Source: Desulfonema magnum (GTDB lineage: Bacteria > Desulfobacterota > Desulfobacteria > Desulfobacterales > 4be13). Taken from it: 64,000 bases of DNA. The stretch covers positions 1,364,001-1,428,000 of the forward strand of contig NZ_CP061800.1 of NCBI RefSeq assembly GCF_017377395.1, written 5' to 3'. The notes beneath the pieces were generated by a model. The model was not told the origin of the DNA and did no database searches. It saw only the letters and a list, made by a program, of their open reading frames with translations. The stretch's first letter is position 1. Each line of letters opens with the position of its first letter. Below, piece by piece: positions 44,295 to 53,821 of this stretch. The position numbers and the translations under genes were made by a program.

Positions 44295-44323
44295 TTTTCA
44301 AGGTTTTCAAGGAGAAATTTGAA

Positions 44324-44821
44324 ATGTTTAACGTTGACACATTATTAACGAATGAGCTTGCCATTCAAAAGGGTATGATTGCCGGATTTGAGAGTGACGG
44401 CATGATATTGGTGGAGGCAGAAGAATCGGAATTTCTTTTGCCCTGCTATTTCATTCGTACAGCCCAGGGGCCATTGCCCCGACTCAATATCGGTGATTCG
44501 GTTCTGTTTGTTTTGGATTCCGGTCAGGAATACGGATATATCACAGGATTAATCGAAGTTTATACACCTCCGGTGAATACAAGTGAGACTTTAAATTATC
44601 CTGATGATAAAGTTGAGATTGAATTGCCTTTGAAAGCACAAGATGTAAAAATAAATGACAAAAGAATCATTATTGAGGCCGATGACGAAATACGACTCAA
44701 ATGTGGTGAGGGCATGATTCTTATTAATAAGCAAGGTAAAATCATTGTGCGTGGTACCAGTTTGTTAAGCCGTGCAAAAGGCATGAATAAGATCAAAGGG
44801 GCGGGTGTCAGCATTAATTAG
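44324..44821 (+). CDS. DUF6484-like T6SS accessory protein
   Basis: 165 aa, start close to AAGGAG and 29 bases after vgrG. The N-terminal half reads KGMIAGFESDGMILVEAEES and PRLNIGDSVLFVLDSGQEYGYITGLIEVY, an OB-like SH3-type layout seen in DUF6484 proteins next to VgrG. The C-terminal half (IIEADDEIRLKCGEGMILINKQGKIIVRGTSLLSRAKGMNKIKGAGVSIN) looks like the last coils of a VgrG-type beta-helix. It probably sits at the spike tip or helps effector loading; this is inferred. Confidence 0.75.
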   Translation: MFNVDTLLTNELAIQKGMIAGFESDGMILVEAEESEFLLPCYFIRTAQGPLPRLNIGDSVLFVLDSGQEYGYITGLIEVYTPPVNTSETLNYPDDKVEIELPLKAQDVKINDKRIIIEADDEIRLKCGEGMILINKQGKIIVRGTSLLSRAKGMNKIKGAGVSIN

Positions 44822-44990
44822 CAAAGGATCAAAGGAGCCTTTTAGGGAAGTCCAATTGAAAAACGAGACTTCTTATTCGGAGTGCAAAAATTGAGTGGAG
44901 CGGAGGAACGGAGCGGAACGGTTTTTTGCACCAAGGTTCGGCAGGGATAAATTATTTATTGGGAAATCCTTATGGATCGGAGAATATCTG

Positions 44991-46025
44991 ATGTTACAAT
45001 TGAAAAATGAGACTCCTTTCGAGGTTGAAATTGCGCTTTTCCCTGATGAACATGGGGTGGACACCCTCTATGTCACTGTCAAAGCAACTTTTAAAATTGG
45101 AAAAACCCTGACTGTGGATGATGAGCAGATTCCCATGGTCTATGCTGATGAGTATTGGGGCGAACCTGGTCAGTCAAGTCTGAAGTACGCGGCCGAACTC
45201 CATTTAATAAAACCCTCCACCGATATCGTTCTGATTGGGCATGCCCAGGCTCCTGACAGACAGCTTGTAAAACAGCTTGATGTGACCCTTTCCGTTGCTG
45301 ACCAGAATAAGACTGTGCGTGTTTTCGGCAACCGGCAATGGGAAAGCGGCCTTTTGTCACTTCGAATGACACCTCCGGAACCTTTTGAAATGATGCCTCT
45401 GATCTATGAACGAGCCTTCGGCGGTTTTCATGAGATAAATGCGGAAAAGGGGAAAATCTTATTTGAAAGTCTTAACCCTGTTGGCAGCGGATTTGTTGGA
45501 AAAAGAAAAGAAAAGGAAATAAAAGGGTTATTTCTTCCAAATTTGGAAGCCCCGGCCTCGTTGATCTCGCAGCCCAAAGATCAGCCTCCCCCGGCAGGCT
45601 TTGGTTACATTGCCGGATCATGGGAACCCAGAAAGCTGTTTGCCGGGACTTATGATGAAATTTGGCAAAAAACATCTGCGCCGTATTTGCCCAAAGATTT
45701 TAACCCCTGTTTTTTCAATGCTGCCCATCCTGACCTCATTTGCAAGAGCTATTTACAGGGTGGCGAACCTGTTGCGTTGATAAATGTGTCTCCGCATGGG
45801 CCTTTGAATTTCAAACTCCCCTCATGTGGCCTGGTTGCAAATGTTCGGATTGCCGGTAGCACGGAAACGCCGCCACTGAACATGGAAACTGTTTTGTTTG
45901 AGCCGGATCAGTCTCGCTTCTTTATGATTTGGCGGGGAGCAGTGGCGTGTGACAAAAGCGCACTTAAAGTGGAGCAAATTGATGTGGCTTTGCAGCATCT
46001 TGATCTGGAAGGGAGGAAAAGATAA
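44991..46025 (+). CDS. DUF2169 family T6SS adaptor protein
   Basis: 344 aa from ATG 44991 (an earlier in-frame codon lies in repeat-like sequence). The start MLQLKNETPFEVEIALFPDEHGVDTLYVTVKATFKIG, the PMVYADEYWGEPGQSSLKYAAEL block, YERAFGG and PRKLFAGTYDEIWQKTSAPYLPKDFNPCFFNAAHPDL identify DUF2169. Such proteins act as chaperone or adaptors for PAAR-type effectors in other T6SS loci. The PAAR-like and toxin genes follow. Confidence 0.9.
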   Translation: MLQLKNETPFEVEIALFPDEHGVDTLYVTVKATFKIGKTLTVDDEQIPMVYADEYWGEPGQSSLKYAAELHLIKPSTDIVLIGHAQAPDRQLVKQLDVTLSVADQNKTVRVFGNRQWESGLLSLRMTPPEPFEMMPLIYERAFGGFHEINAEKGKILFESLNPVGSGFVGKRKEKEIKGLFLPNLEAPASLISQPKDQPPPAGFGYIAGSWEPRKLFAGTYDEIWQKTSAPYLPKDFNPCFFNAAHPDLICKSYLQGGEPVALINVSPHGPLNFKLPSCGLVANVRIAGSTETPPLNMETVLFEPDQSRFFMIWRGAVACDKSALKVEQIDVALQHLDLEGRKR

Positions 46026-46028
46026 CTG

Positions 46029-47096
46029 ATGGCAGAAAAAGGGACAATTATTTCGGGAATTGGCATGATGACTGCTGTTGGCATTGGAGCAAAACAAACA
46101 GCAGCTTCAGTTCGGGCCGGCATTTCACGTTTTTCCGAGACAAGCATTTGTGATAAGCATTTTGATCCTTTTGTCATGTCAATTTTACCGGATGAAGTCT
46201 TGCCGCCTGTCAAACCGGAGATTGATCAGATTGTCGGGCTTACTGCCAGACAGTTGCGAATGCTGCGGCTTGCGGCCCCGGCGCTTGAGGAAGTTTTGGC
46301 AGATACGCGGGATATTGAAAAAATCCCGATTTACCTGGGTGTTCCCGAACCACTTCAGGATCGTCCGAAAGTGGTTGATGACGAATTTATCAAGTACCTC
46401 GGTATGCAAACGGGTTTCCGCTTTAATGTCGGTGAAAGCGAACTTTTCCCGCTGGGTCGTGCGTCAGGTTTGGCAGCGATTCAGAAGGCTATGCAGGTTC
46501 TAAGTTCAGGCGATCATCAGCATGTTATTGTTGGCGGAGTTGACACCTATTTAGACCTTTATCTGCTGGGAACGCTTGATATGGAAAACCGTATTTTGGG
46601 AAATTTTGTCATGGACGGATTCATACCCGGAGAAGGCGCAGGTTTTTTGCTGCTCAGTTCCCCTGATGTGGCTGAAAAATCAGGGGAAAACCCTGTCGTT
46701 CAGATTCAGGCGGTTGGTGTCGGATACGAGAGCGGTCATCTTTATAGTGAGGAAATTTACCAGGGGAACGGACTGTCAGAAGCGTTTCAAGCTGCTTTTG
46801 ATTCTTCTGATACATCTCTTGGGAATATCCGTTCCGTGTTTGCCGGGTTGAATGGTGAAAATTTCGGAGCAAAAGAATGGGGCGTTGCTTATTTGCGAAG
46901 TAAAAGCTATTTTGAAGAGGAATTCAGGCTTGAACATCCCATAGATTGTTTTGGAGATACCGGTGCTGCCCTTGGCCCTTTGATGACAGGGCTGTCAGCA
47001 ATAGGCATGAAGAAGAACTATATAGAAAGCCCCTGTCTGATCTGGTGTTCTTCAGATTACGGAACCAGAGCAGCATTGACTATGGCATTATTTTAA
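46029..47096 (+). CDS. Ketosynthase-like (thiolase-fold) T6SS-associated protein, catalytically dead
   Basis: 355 aa with a beta-ketoacyl-synthase fold: ISGIGMMTAVG, GLAAIQKAMQVLSSGDHQHVIVGGVDTYLD, PGEGAGFLLL. The active-site cysteine position is arginine (R144 in GRASG, where KAS enzymes have ACASG), and the C-terminal GHT motif is GDTGAALG, so condensing activity is not expected. Such degenerate proteins recur between DUF2169 and PAAR-like genes and are presumed adaptors. It starts 3 bases after the DUF2169 stop, so they are one operon. Confidence 0.85.
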   Translation: MAEKGTIISGIGMMTAVGIGAKQTAASVRAGISRFSETSICDKHFDPFVMSILPDEVLPPVKPEIDQIVGLTARQLRMLRLAAPALEEVLADTRDIEKIPIYLGVPEPLQDRPKVVDDEFIKYLGMQTGFRFNVGESELFPLGRASGLAAIQKAMQVLSSGDHQHVIVGGVDTYLDLYLLGTLDMENRILGNFVMDGFIPGEGAGFLLLSSPDVAEKSGENPVVQIQAVGVGYESGHLYSEEIYQGNGLSEAFQAAFDSSDTSLGNIRSVFAGLNGENFGAKEWGVAYLRSKSYFEEEFRLEHPIDCFGDTGAALGPLMTGLSAIGMKKNYIESPCLIWCSSDYGTRAALTMALF

Positions 47097-47107
47097 GGAG
47101 AAAAAAT

Positions 47108-47491
47108 ATGGCTCAGACGACCTTTGTAAATTCACGAGGCATTGCTCATAAAGGAAGCGGCGGGATGAGTCCGGTATTTCCTGATGTTTGTAAAACACCG
47201 ACTCCGGGCGGGCCAGTCCCGATTCCCTACCCGAATATCGGCAAATCATCCGATACATCAAAGGGACCAAAGAAGGTTAAAACCGATGGAAAAATGCCCA
47301 TGGTAAAGGGGGCAAAATATTCAACGACTACGGGGGATGAAGCTGGCACAGCCGGCGGGGGGATTATAAGCGGTAAGATCAAAGGGGAAGCCGAGTTTAT
47401 GATGTACTCTTTTGATGTTAAGTTTGAGGGGAAGAATGTTTGCAGGTTGGGTGATCCGTTATTTCATAATAAAAAAAATATTATGGGATAA
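47108..47491 (+). CDS. PAAR-like (DUF4150) T6SS spike-tip protein
   Basis: 127 aa, ATG 47108 preceded by AAGGAG. The sequence FPDVCKTPTPGGPVPIPYPNIGKSSDT with later KYSTTTGDEAGTAGGGIISGKIKGEAEFMMYSFDVKFEGKNVCRLGDPLFHN is the complete DUF4150/PAAR-like fold, which caps the VgrG spike and carries cargo. It is the last structural T6SS gene before the toxin gene. Confidence 0.92.
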   Translation: MAQTTFVNSRGIAHKGSGGMSPVFPDVCKTPTPGGPVPIPYPNIGKSSDTSKGPKKVKTDGKMPMVKGAKYSTTTGDEAGTAGGGIISGKIKGEAEFMMYSFDVKFEGKNVCRLGDPLFHNKKNIMG

Positions 47492-47850
47492 ACAGGTTAA
47501 ATCCAAAAACAGCACTAATCTCATATTGTGATCCTAAATGATTTATGGAAAACCGTATTACTCGATGATCAAGTTTTTTGTTTTTGATTCTGTAAACAAT
47601 GAATTTTCAATATATTAAAGTGATTGGCAAATTATTTGTCCAAAAGTCCAAATTGTTATAACAATGGTTCGGTAATTTTTTGATTCAACAGGTTAAAGGT
47701 CGTAACTGTCTGAAATTATTATAAACAGTTTTATATTTTGATTTCATGACCTATTGAAATTATTTGATTTATTTTTTTTGCCCAACTATTATTATAAGGT
47801 ACTTTTTAAAATGTTAGTTCCCATTTGTTTTGTAATAGGAGGTATGTAAA
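47492..47850. other. AT-rich gap between the PAAR-like gene and the toxin
   Basis: 359 bases, no gene. A lone TACTCGATGATCAAGTTTTT near 47566 matches one end of the TACTCGA element family, and ATAAGGTACTTTTTAAAAT near 47795 resembles a TAAGGTACT end; no matching partners were seen. The base composition drops sharply compared with the T6SS genes and stays low through the toxin-immunity pair. AGGAGG at about 47837-47842 serves the toxin gene. Confidence 0.5.
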
Positions 47851-48606
47851 ATGTCTGAATCAGGAGAAAAAATCAGTCTTGGTCTTCCTGCTGTTGATGA
47901 AGATAAGTGTCCAATCTGCAACAAAAAAAAACATAAAGATACCACAAAAGAAAAAAAAGAAGGTAATGGAGAGTTGTCTAGTATACCGAGTAATTTAGGT
48001 TGTAAGACCATTCCACAGCATCAAGATATTGCCTATTACGCGACAGCAGCACATCACCTCATACCTGCAATGCAATGCCTTGCGAAATTCCATCGTTTGA
48101 GTCAAATGGCTGATGAAGTGGGTTACGATGTTAATAACAAAAATAATGGATTGTCGTTGCCAACTGTTGGTCAACTAAATGAAAATAGTTACTACCTTCA
48201 GGGATATCAGTACGGAGAGTTGGTGCCTGTAGATAAGAAAGAAGTAGCATTTGAAGTAATGCGGCATGTAGATAGCCTTCCTTCCACAAGCGCATTTGGT
48301 TCTCAATGGCATGTAGGTCACCATGACTGGAGTTTTGAGACTGCTAAGAAACTAATCAATGATACTGATGATATATCGCACAATGATACTAATTATGAGG
48401 AGAAGGTTAATAAATTGCTTCGTGATATAGAAGCGAAGTTGTCTAAAGATAAAACAGTATGTGAGCCTGATGATAAAGGTGAAATAGGAAGAGAGGTCTT
48501 GAAACGATTGGATGGGATTTCTTCTAAAATCAGATCTAACGTAAAAGGATGGAAAGGCTATTATGTGTCATCAATGAGCTATGTATACGCAAAGGAGGAA
48601 AGGTAG
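47851..48606 (+). CDS. AHH-motif nuclease toxin, candidate T6SS effector
   Basis: 251 aa. The hallmark A67-H68-H69 sits in YYATAAHHLIPAMQCLAKF, followed by YDVNNKNNGLSLP (the N-N and hydrophobic turn of HNH/Endo VII folds) and SQWHVGHHDWSFE with further histidines. This is the AHH nuclease layout of polymorphic toxins. A CPICNKKKH pair at residues 20-28 could bind zinc. No signal peptide, as expected for a T6SS cargo. It follows the DUF2169, ketosynthase-like and PAAR-like genes, and an immunity candidate follows 2 bases later. Confidence 0.8.
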   Translation: MSESGEKISLGLPAVDEDKCPICNKKKHKDTTKEKKEGNGELSSIPSNLGCKTIPQHQDIAYYATAAHHLIPAMQCLAKFHRLSQMADEVGYDVNNKNNGLSLPTVGQLNENSYYLQGYQYGELVPVDKKEVAFEVMRHVDSLPSTSAFGSQWHVGHHDWSFETAKKLINDTDDISHNDTNYEEKVNKLLRDIEAKLSKDKTVCEPDDKGEIGREVLKRLDGISSKIRSNVKGWKGYYVSSMSYVYAKEER

Positions 48607-48608
48607 CG

Positions 48609-49160
48609 ATGTACTATTTCATAACACAGGATTTGGATGACGTTACAACCATGAATTTCTTAGGTCATTCCGAGGAGTCAGGAAAAAGACTATGGATTAA
48701 TGGCGTTAGGTTTTCGGAACCATTCCCTAAGGATACTTTTTATGTGAAACCTTGTATGGGGTCAGGTAAGGAAATGCCTGATTTTTTCGATTCATCTGTT
48801 CCTGTTATGTCTAAGCGTTTACTTACTGCATTCACTAATCTTGGTGTCGATAATATTGATGTGTATCAAATAAGTGTCAAAGAAGAAAATACGGATGAAG
48901 AATGGAGTAATTATTTCGCTATAAATTTTATTGGGTTAGTCGACGCTATAGATCGTGAACAGTCGGAGATGGAAGATGAATACACCTTCCACTCGACTGT
49001 GATTGATAAAAATAAAGCACAGGATTTGCTCTGCTTTCGTTTGTTTTGTGGGCCGACTGTGTTGGTGATTCATGAAAAAGTAGCTAAAAAACTTATGAAT
49101 ATGAATCTTAAGGGTGTATTAATCGTAAAAACAGAAAATTATGATGAGGATGACTTTTAA
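48609..49160 (+). CDS. Candidate immunity protein (Imm11/DUF1629-like) for the AHH toxin
   Basis: 183 aa, ATG 48609 with AAGGAGGAAAGG just upstream. The pattern YFITQDLDD...FPKDTFYVKP, PVMSKRLLTAFTNLGVDNIDVYQISV, YFAINFIGLVDAIDREQSEM recalls the Imm11 (DUF1629) family, which binds nuclease-type toxins in the producing cell. It is cytoplasmic and acidic, and coupled to the toxin gene (2-base gap). Assignment by pattern and position, not by search. Confidence 0.65.
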   Translation: MYYFITQDLDDVTTMNFLGHSEESGKRLWINGVRFSEPFPKDTFYVKPCMGSGKEMPDFFDSSVPVMSKRLLTAFTNLGVDNIDVYQISVKEENTDEEWSNYFAINFIGLVDAIDREQSEMEDEYTFHSTVIDKNKAQDLLCFRLFCGPTVLVIHEKVAKKLMNMNLKGVLIVKTENYDEDDF

Positions 49161-49460
49161 TGAATAGAGCGAACCACGAATTGCATAACAACAAATCAAA
49201 TGCACACGGACAATATTTTTTTCTGTGATTGGGTAAGCAAGTGAAGCAACAGATTTAATTAAAGAAATAGTTTGTTGAAACAAAAGGTGAGTTAAACGCC
49301 TTGGTTTGAACGAAAAAATAACCCTGTCATGCTCGTGCCAAAATAAATCCAAATTGAAGGAATCGGGGTAGGCCCATGATATTCGGTTGATGTTACCCCG
49401 TAGGTGATCGCTTTAAAACCTTCTACAGAGCTTAATAGACATCCATTTTTGTTATTACAA

Positions 49461-50861
49461 ATGGATGAATATATGAAAATTTATTATAATTATAACAATA
49501 TGCAATCAATCACAAAAAATCAAAAAAAATTCGCCATTACTCTTTACCTTGATCATTTCGAAGAGGTTTCCTTCCTCTATGAACAGCGTCTTACCTTATT
49601 GGATGACCCTGAAATTACTTGGTTGGACCTCGAAGACTTTGAAAATCGTTTTGAAGCCCATATTGATGGATTGCTTGTAGGAGAAGACTTAGCCCTTGAA
49701 GTTTGCAAACAGCAGGTAATCGAAGGCGACTTTGGCGAACTCCACGCCGCAATTCGGGTGTTCTGTCGCCAAAATCGCTTGGATTTGGTTCAGGAAGTCT
49801 TAGAGGAATTGGATGCCGAAGATGAAGAACGTGTCCAAGCAGTCAGCGATGCCCTCAATCATGAATTACCGGTGAATTGGCAAAATGAATTTATTCGGAT
49901 GCTCTCGGAAGGTGATCAGAAACTTGTCCCCATTGTGGCTAGACTTATCGGTTATCAACGATTACCTGCGAAAAGAGAACTGTTTCATGTTGCGTTGCGC
50001 CCGAAAAGTTCAGATTCATTGCCCGTGCTTTTTTGGGCCATCGGTCGTGTTCGGGATCCGAACGCCATTGACCTGCTTTTGAATTATGTTCAACACAAAG
50101 ATGAAGCCATCTGCTCTGTTGCCGCACTCGCAGCTCTGAGGATTGGCGAACCACAAACCATAAACGAATGCCTGCGTTATGCCGAAACAGAGAATTGGCC
50201 GCTTTTACCACTTGGGCTTGGCGGCGGTTCGTCAGCCATATCTGTTCTGCTCCGAATCGCATCTGGTGGCAACGTCAGCGTTGACTGCCTGATATCACTT
50301 GGCCTGCTCGGAGATATTTCAGCAATGGACACACTTCTTTATCATATTGGCAACACCGAACTTGCCGAATCTGCTGCATTGGCCATGAACCTTATCACCG
50401 GAGCAGCACTTTACGAGGAAGTTTTCATTCCCGAAGACATTGACGAAGACGAGTTGTTTGAAGAAGAACTTGAGAAATTGAAAAAAGGAGAAAGCCTCTA
50501 TCCCCCGGGTGAGGAATCCGGAACCACCATCACCCGTGTTTCACAAAAACCAGAAGACTGGCACGACTGGTGGACAGAAAACAAATCCCGCTTCAGCCCC
50601 GGAATCCGCTATCGCAATGGCAAACCTTATTCACCAGCCTGCCTGCTCGAAAATCTGAAATCTGAAAAGAGCATACGCCAGGTAAGGCAGTTTGCTTATG
50701 AGGAACTGGTCATACGTTATGATATTGATTTCCCCTTTGAAACAGATATGTTTGTCGTGCAGCGGAAACAAGCCATTGCAAAATATGCGGAATGGATTGA
50801 AGCAAACAGCAGCCGTTTTCAGGCAGGTCAATGGTATTTTTCAGGGCGATTGATAAGCTAA
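49461..50861 (+). CDS. TIGR02270-like HEAT-repeat protein, T6SS-associated
   Basis: 466 aa with the start uncertain (ATG at 49461, 49479 or 49500; none has a clear ribosome site). The first 100 residues (HFEEVSFLYEQRLTLLDDPEITWLDLEDFENRFEAHIDGLLVG) match TIGR02270. The middle (about 130-330) is made of HEAT-like helices (LFHVALRPKSSDSLPVLFWAIGRVRDPNAIDLLLNYV). The end has the conserved WFTENKSRFSPGIRYRNGKP and ELVIRYDIDFPFETD. The family is typically found in or near T6SS loci; its molecular role is unsettled. Confidence 0.8.
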   Translation: MDEYMKIYYNYNNMQSITKNQKKFAITLYLDHFEEVSFLYEQRLTLLDDPEITWLDLEDFENRFEAHIDGLLVGEDLALEVCKQQVIEGDFGELHAAIRVFCRQNRLDLVQEVLEELDAEDEERVQAVSDALNHELPVNWQNEFIRMLSEGDQKLVPIVARLIGYQRLPAKRELFHVALRPKSSDSLPVLFWAIGRVRDPNAIDLLLNYVQHKDEAICSVAALAALRIGEPQTINECLRYAETENWPLLPLGLGGGSSAISVLLRIASGGNVSVDCLISLGLLGDISAMDTLLYHIGNTELAESAALAMNLITGAALYEEVFIPEDIDEDELFEEELEKLKKGESLYPPGEESGTTITRVSQKPEDWHDWWTENKSRFSPGIRYRNGKPYSPACLLENLKSEKSIRQVRQFAYEELVIRYDIDFPFETDMFVVQRKQAIAKYAEWIEANSSRFQAGQWYFSGRLIS

Positions 50862-50867
50862 TTGAGC

Positions 50868-50988
50868 AGGTTGAACTGAGGAAGGAAACCCAACTTCCCG
50901 ATAAATTATGCGACGCCGCAGAGCTGAAATAAAAGACGGAACTTTTATTTGCCATCTGTGCGTTGGGTTTCGTTCTTCAACCCAACCT
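50868..50988. repeat. AGGTTGGGTTGAGGAAC inverted repeat, copy 3
   Basis: AGGTTGAACTGAGGAAGGAAACCCAAC and GTTGGGTTTCGTTCTTCAACCCAACCT-like arms flank a 70-base centre. It starts right after the HEAT-repeat gene and ends just before the first KilA-N remnant. A half-copy is at 55008-55036. Confidence 0.75.
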
Positions 50989-50995
50989 ACAATAA

Positions 50996-51334
50996 CTGAT
51001 TTATCTCACCGATTTTTGGAAAGCTGTAGGAAGCGAATCAAATAAAGACCTTCGACAATGGAAAAGAAAGGTAGGACAAGAATTTATTGATTCTGTCAAT
51101 GAAAAGTTAAATGTGCCCGTAGGGCACATTTATAAAACCACCCGTGGCCGTTACGTTTCCACATTTGCCACTGGCAAATCGCTCTGGCCTATGCAAAATA
51201 CCTTTCCCACTAGTTGCATATGCATGTCAACAAGGTGTATATGCCGAGGCTATGCGGATTGCACCAATGCTGTTTACGAGCCTATCCTCGGCGGGATAGC
51301 CAAAGAACCAGGCCGTAACAAGAATTATCTGTAA
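50996..51334 (+). pseudogene. KilA-N gene remnant, paralogue 1
   Basis: The frame starts inside the KilA-N domain (LIYLTDFWKAVGSESNKDLRQWKRKVGQEFIDSVNEKLNV, then GHIYKTTRGRY). It has lost its start and a central block, then shifts and resumes at RGYADCTNAVYEPILGG with the family tail and a stop at 51332-51334. A clear decayed relative of the two following copies. Confidence 0.8.
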
Positions 51335-51381
51335 AAGCGAATGTGTTTTTCAAGCCCAACCTGCAAGGAGGAAAAAATATA

Positions 51382-51927
51382 ATGAAAAGCGGAGAAAAAG
51401 TGACAGAGTTATCAATGGATTTTAACGGTCAGCATATCCGACCAAAAGAGGGACTGATTTGTCTCACCGATCTTTGGAAAGCATCTGGTAAGCCTAAGGG
51501 CAAACTTGATCCAAGATTATGGAAAAAATATACTGGTGAACAATTTATTGATTCTGTTGCGAAAAAATTGAATGTTAGCCCTGCTAACATTTACAAAACA
51601 AAACGCGGTAAGAACGGCGGAACGTATGCCCACTGGCAAATCGCTCTGGCCTACGCCAAATACCTTTCCCATGAGCTGCGTATGCACGTCAACGAAGTGT
51701 ATATGCGGTACCGTTCCGGGGATGTCACCCTTGCCGATGAGATAGCGGACAAGGCCAGCTCCGAAGATCAGGAGTGGCTTGCAGTGCGCACCATCGGCAA
51801 AATTGCCCGGAATCAGTTCACAGGCACGCTGAAAGAACATGATGTCAGAGGCCGGGGCTATGCGGATTGCACCAATGCTGTTTACAAACCCATCCTCGGA
51901 GGCTCAACCAAAGAACTCAGGCATTAA
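51382..51927 (+). CDS. KilA-N domain protein, paralogue 2 (C-terminally shortened)
   Basis: 181 aa, ATG 51382 with AAGGAGGAAAAA upstream. It carries a KilA-N DNA-binding domain (MDFNGQHIRPKEGLICLTDLWKASGKPKGKLDPRLWKKYTGEQFID, then KTKRGKNGGTYAHWQIALAYAKYLSHE) and a second part ending YADCTNAVYKPILGGSTKELRH. The third paralogue continues for about 55 residues beyond this point, so this copy stops early. KilA-N proteins come from phages and mobile elements. Function here unknown. Confidence 0.85.
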   Translation: MKSGEKVTELSMDFNGQHIRPKEGLICLTDLWKASGKPKGKLDPRLWKKYTGEQFIDSVAKKLNVSPANIYKTKRGKNGGTYAHWQIALAYAKYLSHELRMHVNEVYMRYRSGDVTLADEIADKASSEDQEWLAVRTIGKIARNQFTGTLKEHDVRGRGYADCTNAVYKPILGGSTKELRH

Positions 51928-52207
51928 AAAGGATTACCTGGAAAAGCGAATGTGTTCTTTAACCCCGACCTGTAAGGAGAAAAAAATATAATGAAAAGCA
52001 GAGAAAAAGTGACAGAGTTATCAATGGATTTTAACGGCCAGCATATCCGATCAAAAGACGGGCTGATTTGTTTAACCGATCTTTGGAAATCTTCGGGAAA
52101 AATTGAAGGTAAGCTTGATCCAAGATTTTGGAAATTAAGAGGCGGCCATGAATTTATCAATTCTGTGGCTAAAAAGTTAAATGTTACTTCAGGTAACATT
52201 TATAAAA

Positions 52208-53821
52208 CTGATAATTCCGAAATGCTTTTATTTCTTTGATACTGTAATATTAGGAAAAAACTGCAAATGAAAATGTTCACGAATAATGTTTCCGAAACCT
52301 TTGTTCCTGCCGGCCTCTGCTTTTTTCGCACACTCGGAATTTTAAATAATATTCCGGGCTCATCAGAGAAACTGAGAGATTATGTCCGGCCGGTAATTTA
52401 AAACAAGGCATATTGTAATAACTCGTTATGTGTTTAAAATGGGAAGACAGAAATGGTTACGGAGAATAGCTTCGAGATCGCATTCCCTTCTGATTTTTCG
52501 CATGATCTCCGTGACGGACATTTTCAAAAAGGGCTTCCTCATACTGAGCCTTGTCGCAAGTATATATGCGATTACCTTTATTAACAGGGCCGCATGCAGG
52601 CCGTCACCCTGAAGGCGCATGGCCTTTATCCCGAGTACCGACTTGAGGATTTTCCAGAAACACTCGATAATATGGTGCTGCTTCCATATATGCCAGATTT
52701 CAGCGCCGCGCAGGGGAACCGGGCTGAAATCCATGAGATAATAAGTACGCGTGGAGCTTTTTCGGAAAAAGAAAAGAATGACACACCCGAAGGTCGGGCT
52801 GAAAGCAGCGGTTCTCAGGGAGGGAACATCGATTCCCCACTGATCTCTGATCAGTCCGAGTGTTTTTTTCCATGAAGAGGCTTTCTGTTTTGCCTTGCCG
52901 ATTGTAAAAGTATAATTGCCCTTGCCCGCGATGATAATTTTTTCAAATCCCAGGGCGCGGAGCCGCTTTTTCAGATCGTCGGATGCGAACCATGAGTCAA
53001 AAGTGAGGGGGAAGGCGGTCAGATCAATACCTTCCCTGGAAAATTCCTCTTTAAGCCGTGTCAGCATGGAGATCAGAAGAGCCGGCTTGTCAGTGTTGGC
53101 CCGACCCTGTTTGGAACAGAAAAGCAGATGCAGAGGAAAGGCAATGCCGCCGATCGTCATCACAATTCCCATCAGATCGTTGCCGCTGACCACTTTTTTG
53201 CAACGGCCGCTGTACCAGCTCCATGTGCAGCGGAGCAGTTTTCCCAGACGCTCGATCACGCTGTTGTCAAATGTCAGAGTTATACCGGCCCGGGATATGG
53301 TCGCATCACTTTTTTCCAAGAGAGGCCCGAGTTCCTCGGCAGCCTGCCTTACCATAAAACGGACAAGCATTTCTCTGAGATAGTAAATGCTCCACCCTTC
53401 TATGGCTCTGTAAAGGCCCTGATGGGGAATGTCCAGAAAATCGGCAAGCTGTTTCGGATTGTAAAACCCGAAAAAATGAGCTGTCGCCAGAAACATGAGA
53501 GTTTCAAAGGCAATGCGTTTATCCTGACGGAACTCTCTGCTGAATATGACAAAGAACCATTTTAATTCTTTATTTAAATCCGACATAAGATTATCCTCCT
53601 TTTGTTTTTGTATGACAGTTTTTATCTAAGATAATCTTTAAATGGTAATCAGTCAATTTTTCCGAATATCCCGGAACATTATTCAGAATTCCGGGTATGC
53701 GGAAAAATCTGAATCCGGCAGGCGCAAAGGCTTCGGAAATATTATTCGTGAGCATTTTCATTTGCCTTTTTTGTTCTAAGCAAAACCTGTCAACGGGATA
53801 CAATCATTTCGGAATTATCAG
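52208..53821. mobile_element. Complete insertion sequence with 17-bp inverted ends and 5-bp duplication
   Basis: Perfect inverted ends CTGATAATTCCGAAATG (52208-52224) and CATTTCGGAATTATCAG (53805-53821), 1614 bp. TAAAA at 52203-52207 is duplicated at 53822-53826. Further imperfect repeats containing TTCCGGGAT-like segments continue inward from both ends. It carries one DDE transposase on the minus strand. It interrupts a KilA-N gene at the NIYK codons. Confidence 0.95.
52426..53586 (-). CDS. DDE transposase, IS4/IS701-like
   Basis: 386 aa transposase of the enclosing element. DDE-type motifs are TFDNSVIERLG (first D), TFDSWFASDDLKKRLRALG (second D) and IIECFWKILKSVLG (the E in the Y/IREK-like helix). 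The N-terminal helix bundle begins MSDLNKELKWFFVIFSREFR. It appears complete, and the flanking duplication suggests recent movement. Confidence 0.9.
   Translation of the reverse strand: MSDLNKELKWFFVIFSREFRQDKRIAFETLMFLATAHFFGFYNPKQLADFLDIPHQGLYRAIEGWSIYYLREMLVRFMVRQAAEELGPLLEKSDATISRAGITLTFDNSVIERLGKLLRCTWSWYSGRCKKVVSGNDLMGIVMTIGGIAFPLHLLFCSKQGRANTDKPALLISMLTRLKEEFSREGIDLTAFPLTFDSWFASDDLKKRLRALGFEKIIIAGKGNYTFTIGKAKQKASSWKKTLGLIRDQWGIDVPSLRTAAFSPTFGCVILFFFRKSSTRTYYLMDFSPVPLRGAEIWHIWKQHHIIECFWKILKSVLGIKAMRLQGDGLHAALLIKVIAYILATRLSMRKPFLKMSVTEIMRKIRRECDLEAILRNHFCLPILNT

Noticed and set aside
51517..51840. Minus-strand frame opposite KilA-N paralogue 2, with a twin at 53790-54155
   Set aside because: The similarity of the two is explained by near-identical DNA of the plus-strand paralogues.
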